The notes below the pieces were generated by a model. It was not told the origin of the DNA, searched no databases, and was given only the letters and a program-made list of their open reading frames with translations. From the NCBI RefSeq assembly GCF_052045245.1, contig NZ_JBQEON010000003.1:62001-126000 (forward strand): a stretch of 64,000 nucleotides of DNA, read 5' to 3'. Both the position numbers and the translations under genes were made by a program. This document shows positions 61,194-64,000 of the stretch, one piece after another. The stretch comes from Burkholderia sp052045245 (GTDB taxonomy: Bacteria; Pseudomonadota; Gammaproteobacteria; Burkholderiales; Burkholderiaceae). Each line of letters opens with the position of its first letter. Positions within the stretch are counted from its first letter, which is position 1.

Positions 61194-62657
61194 ATGACCA
61201 TCAAGCACTGGATCGACGGCCGCGAAGTGGCGAGCCGCGAGACCTTCACGACGCTGAATCCCGCGACGGGCGACGTGATCACCGACGTCGCATCGGCCGG
61301 CGAGGCCGAAGTCGACGCGGCCGTGCGCGCGGCGAAGGCGGCGTTCCCGAAGTGGGCGAACACGCCCGCGAAGGCGCGCGCGAAGCTGATGCGCAAGCTC
61401 GGCGAACTGATCGAGAAGAACGTGCCGATGCTCGCCGCGCTCGAGACACAGGACACCGGCCTGCCGATCGCGCAGACGAGCAAGCAGCTGATTCCGCGCG
61501 CGTCCGAGAACTTCAACTTCTTCGCGGAAGTATGCGTGCAGATGAACGGCCGCACCTATCCGGTCGACGACCAGATGCTGAACTACACGCTGTACCAGCC
61601 GGTCGGCGTGTGCGCGCTGGTGTCGCCGTGGAACGTGCCGTTCATGACCGCGACGTGGAAGACGGCGCCGTGTCTCGCGCTCGGCAACACGGCCGTGCTG
61701 AAGATGTCGGAGCTGTCGCCGCTGACCGCCGACCAGCTCGGCCGGCTCGCGCTCGAAGCCGGCATTCCGCCGGGCGTGCTGAACGTCGTGCAGGGTTATG
61801 GCGCGACCGCCGGCGATGCGCTCGTGCGCCATCCGGACGTGCGCGCGGTGTCGTTCACGGGCGGCACGGTCACGGGCAAGCGGATCATGGAGCGCGCGGG
61901 CCTGAAGAAGTATTCGATGGAGCTGGGCGGCAAGTCGCCGGTGCTGATCTTCGACGATGCCGATTTCGACCGCGCGCTCGACGCGTCGCTGTTCACGATC
62001 TTCTCGATCAACGGCGAGCGCTGTACCGCGGGCTCGCGGATCTTCGTGCAACGCACGATCTACGACCGCTTCGTGCAGGAATTCGCGCGCCGCGCGAACA
62101 ACCTGGTGGTCGGCGATCCGTCCGATCCGGCCACGAACCTCGGCGCGATGATCACGCGCCAGCACTGGGAGAAGGTGACGGGCTATATCCGGATCGGCGA
62201 GCAGGAAGGCGCGCGCGTGGTCGCGGGCGGCGCGGACAAGCCGGCCGGCCTCGCCGACCATCTGCGCAACGGCAATTTCGTGCGGCCGACCGTGTTCGCC
62301 GACGTCGACAACCGGATGCGCATCGCACAGGAAGAGATCTTCGGGCCGGTCGCGTGCCTGATTCCGTTCGAGGACGAGGAAGACGGGCTGCGGCTCGCGA
62401 ACGACACGGCGTACGGGCTCGCGTCGTACATCTGGACCCAGGACGTCGGCAAGGTGCATCGCCTCGCGCGCGGCATCGAGGCCGGGATGGTGTTCGTGAA
62501 CAGCCAGAACGTGCGCGACCTGCGCCAGCCGTTCGGCGGCGTGAAGGAATCGGGCACCGGACGCGAGGGCGGCGAATACAGCTTCGAGGTGTTCGCGGAG
62601 ATCAAGAACGTGTGCATCTCGATGGGTTCGCATCACATTCCGCGCTGGGGCGTGTAA
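61194..62657 (+). CDS. hpaE: 5-carboxymethyl-2-hydroxymuconate semialdehyde dehydrogenase
   Basis: 487 residues of the aldehyde dehydrogenase superfamily. Catalytic Cys277 (INGERCTAGSR) and general base Glu243 (MELGGKSPVLIF) are in place, and GGVKESGTGREGG ends the family signature. It oxidises the semialdehyde made by HpaD to the corresponding acid with NAD. GGAAGGAGAG lies before the ATG at 61194. Confidence 0.95.
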   Translation: MTIKHWIDGREVASRETFTTLNPATGDVITDVASAGEAEVDAAVRAAKAAFPKWANTPAKARAKLMRKLGELIEKNVPMLAALETQDTGLPIAQTSKQLIPRASENFNFFAEVCVQMNGRTYPVDDQMLNYTLYQPVGVCALVSPWNVPFMTATWKTAPCLALGNTAVLKMSELSPLTADQLGRLALEAGIPPGVLNVVQGYGATAGDALVRHPDVRAVSFTGGTVTGKRIMERAGLKKYSMELGGKSPVLIFDDADFDRALDASLFTIFSINGERCTAGSRIFVQRTIYDRFVQEFARRANNLVVGDPSDPATNLGAMITRQHWEKVTGYIRIGEQEGARVVAGGADKPAGLADHLRNGNFVRPTVFADVDNRMRIAQEEIFGPVACLIPFEDEEDGLRLANDTAYGLASYIWTQDVGKVHRLARGIEAGMVFVNSQNVRDLRQPFGGVKESGTGREGGEYSFEVFAEIKNVCISMGSHHIPRWGV

Positions 62658-62713
62658 CGGGCGAGGGGCGTCGCGCTGCAAGAACGTCGCCAGAACGATA
62701 CGGAGACTTAACG

Positions 62714-63562
62714 ATGGGCAAACTGTCCCTCGCCGCGAAGATCACGCACGTGCCGTCGATGTACCTGTCGGAAATGCCCGGCCGGCATCACGGCTGCCGT
62801 GATGCGGCGATCCGCGGCCACCAGCTGATCGGCGAGCGCTGCCGCGCGCTCGGCGTCGACACGATCGTCGTGTCGGACGTGCATTGGCTCGTCAATGCCG
62901 GCTATCACGTGAACTGCAATGCGCGGTTCGCGGGCACTTATACCAGCAACGAGCTGCCGCATTTCATTCGCGACATGCAGTACGCGTATCCAGGCAACCC
63001 GGCGCTCGGCCGCCTGATCGCCGAGACGGCCAGCGCGCGCGGCGTCGCGACACGTGCGCACGAGATCGACAGCCTCGAACTCGAATACGGCACGCTCGTG
63101 CCGATGCGCTACATGAACGGCGACCAGCACTTCAAGGTCGTGTCGATCGCGGGCTGGTGCATGTGGCATCAACTCGACGAAAGCCGGCGCTTCGGCGAAG
63201 CGCTGCTCGAAGCGATCGAAAAGAGCGATTCGAACGTCGCGTTCCTCGCGAGCGGGTCGCTGTCGCACCGCTTCAACGACAACGGCAGCTCCGAGGAATC
63301 GATCCACGAGATCAGCCGCGAATTTTTCCGGCAGGTCGACCTGCGCGTGGTCGAGCTGTGGAAGCAGGGCGATTTCAAGACCTTCTGCGCGATGCTGCCC
63401 GAGTACAACGTGCATTGCCACGGCGAAGGCGGCATGCACGACACGGCGATGCTGCTCGGCCTGCTCGGCTGGGATCGCTACGACAAGCCGGTCGAGATCG
63501 TCACCGACTATTTCGCGAGTTCGGGCACCGGGCAGATCAACGCGATCTTTCCGCTGGCCTGA
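62714..63562 (+). CDS. hpaD: 3,4-dihydroxyphenylacetate 2,3-dioxygenase
   Basis: 282 residues, LigB-type (class III) extradiol dioxygenase. His residues of the metal site occur at the start (ITHVPSMYLSEMPGRHHGCR) and in VSDVHWLVNAGYHVN. It opens the ring of homoprotocatechuate by meta-cleavage. Start at 62714 is preceded by GGAGACTTAACG. It sits fourth in the operon, between hpaE and hpaF. Confidence 0.93.
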   Translation: MGKLSLAAKITHVPSMYLSEMPGRHHGCRDAAIRGHQLIGERCRALGVDTIVVSDVHWLVNAGYHVNCNARFAGTYTSNELPHFIRDMQYAYPGNPALGRLIAETASARGVATRAHEIDSLELEYGTLVPMRYMNGDQHFKVVSIAGWCMWHQLDESRRFGEALLEAIEKSDSNVAFLASGSLSHRFNDNGSSEESIHEISREFFRQVDLRVVELWKQGDFKTFCAMLPEYNVHCHGEGGMHDTAMLLGLLGWDRYDKPVEIVTDYFASSGTGQINAIFPLA

Positions 63563-63591
63563 ACGCCGCATCACCTATCCGGAGCGTTGCC

Positions 63592-63984
63592 ATGCCACAC
63601 ATCGTCGTCGAATACACCGCGAACATCCGCGACGACGCGCGCATTCCCGCGCTGCTGCGCACGATCAACGCAACGCTGATCGCGCAGGGCGGCGTGTTTC
63701 CGACGGGCGGCATCCGCTCGCGCGCGATCGAGCTGCAGGATTACTGCGTCGCCGACGGCACGGAGGACGATGCGTTCGTCCACGTGACGCTGAAGATCGG
63801 CGCCGGTCGCAGCGACGAAACGAAGAAAGCCGCGTGCGATGCACTGTTCGACGCGATCAAGGGGCATTTCGCGGATTTGTACGCGAAGCGCTATCTCGCG
63901 CTGTCGATGGAGCTGACCGAGTTCAGCGAAAGTGGCTCGTACAAGCACAACAACATTCACGCCCGCTACAAGCGGGCCGGCTGA
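63592..63984 (+). CDS. hpaF: 5-carboxymethyl-2-hydroxymuconate delta-isomerase
   Basis: 130 residues of the tautomerase superfamily. The protein starts Met-Pro (MPHIVVEYTANI): removing Met leaves the catalytic N-terminal proline. It isomerises the dehydrogenase product before decarboxylation by HpaG. Complete; the next pathway genes (hpaH, hpaI) would be to the right of the window. Confidence 0.93.
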   Translation: MPHIVVEYTANIRDDARIPALLRTINATLIAQGGVFPTGGIRSRAIELQDYCVADGTEDDAFVHVTLKIGAGRSDETKKAACDALFDAIKGHFADLYAKRYLALSMELTEFSESGSYKHNNIHARYKRAG

Positions 63985-64000
63985 ACCCCATCCCGATCCG

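Overview
The window is high-GC bacterial chromosomal DNA with dense, mostly operonic genes. The gene content points to a beta-proteobacterium of the Burkholderia type: pcaHG/pcaQ, a pqqABCDE cluster, a three-subunit gluconate 2-dehydrogenase, an hpa meta-cleavage operon, Lhr helicase, a small H-NS-like protein and an aryl polyene (APE) pigment cluster. The assignment rests on protein families, base composition and order; no rRNA or tRNA gene was seen to confirm it.

Layout. 1-6997: 3' part of an M55 D-aminopeptidase, an AraC regulator, divergent pcaHG/pcaQ (protocatechuate ring cleavage) with a duplicated operator, a HigB/HigA-type toxin-antitoxin pair and an amino-acid permease. 7129-16974: Lhr helicase, YdjM-type membrane protein, gamma-glutamyltransferase, PPK2, an H-NS-like protein and a YigZ/IMPACT protein. 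17410-33385: a tightly overlapping APE-type operon of 16 genes. It has a short chain-length-factor-like protein, acyltransferase, two ACPs, a membrane protein, a ligase-dehydratase fusion, a glycosyltransferase-acyltransferase fusion, an aromatic ammonia-lyase, thioesterase, LolA-like carrier, MMPL exporter, three complete ketosynthases, dehydratase and ketoreductase. It is followed by two tandem RcsF-like envelope proteins, a methyltransferase and a flavin-dependent halogenase-like enzyme (to 36407).

36505-39850: pqqEDCBA on the minus strand, with a terminator/attenuator just after pqqA. 40211-43405: GH3 beta-glucosidase, a broken exopolysaccharide sugar-phosphate transferase and a small membrane protein. 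43681-47904: DksA-like protein, PolX, alanine dehydrogenase and a DUF3995-type membrane protein. 48486-52419: gluconate 2-dehydrogenase operon (Tat-type small subunit, FAD subunit, tri-haem cytochrome c) behind a promoter carrying a LacI/PtxS-type palindrome. 52625-59051: CPA2 antiporter, a 10-bp tandem repeat, an extra FtsI-like penicillin-binding protein, an unknown small protein and an SDR-type reductase. 59124-63984: hpaR divergent from hpaG1-hpaG2-hpaE-hpaD-hpaF, with a clear palindromic operator between.

Themes: (i) catabolism of lignin-type aromatics (pca, hpa); (ii) periplasmic sugar oxidation, with PQQ for glucose dehydrogenase and gluconate dehydrogenase for the next step; (iii) an outer-membrane polyene pigment whose neighbouring methyltransferase and halogenase-like genes suggest a xanthomonadin-like, possibly halogenated product. 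Three ambiguous bases (4726, 29568, 47320) are present; the one at 29568 sits on an apparent frameshift inside a ketosynthase gene.
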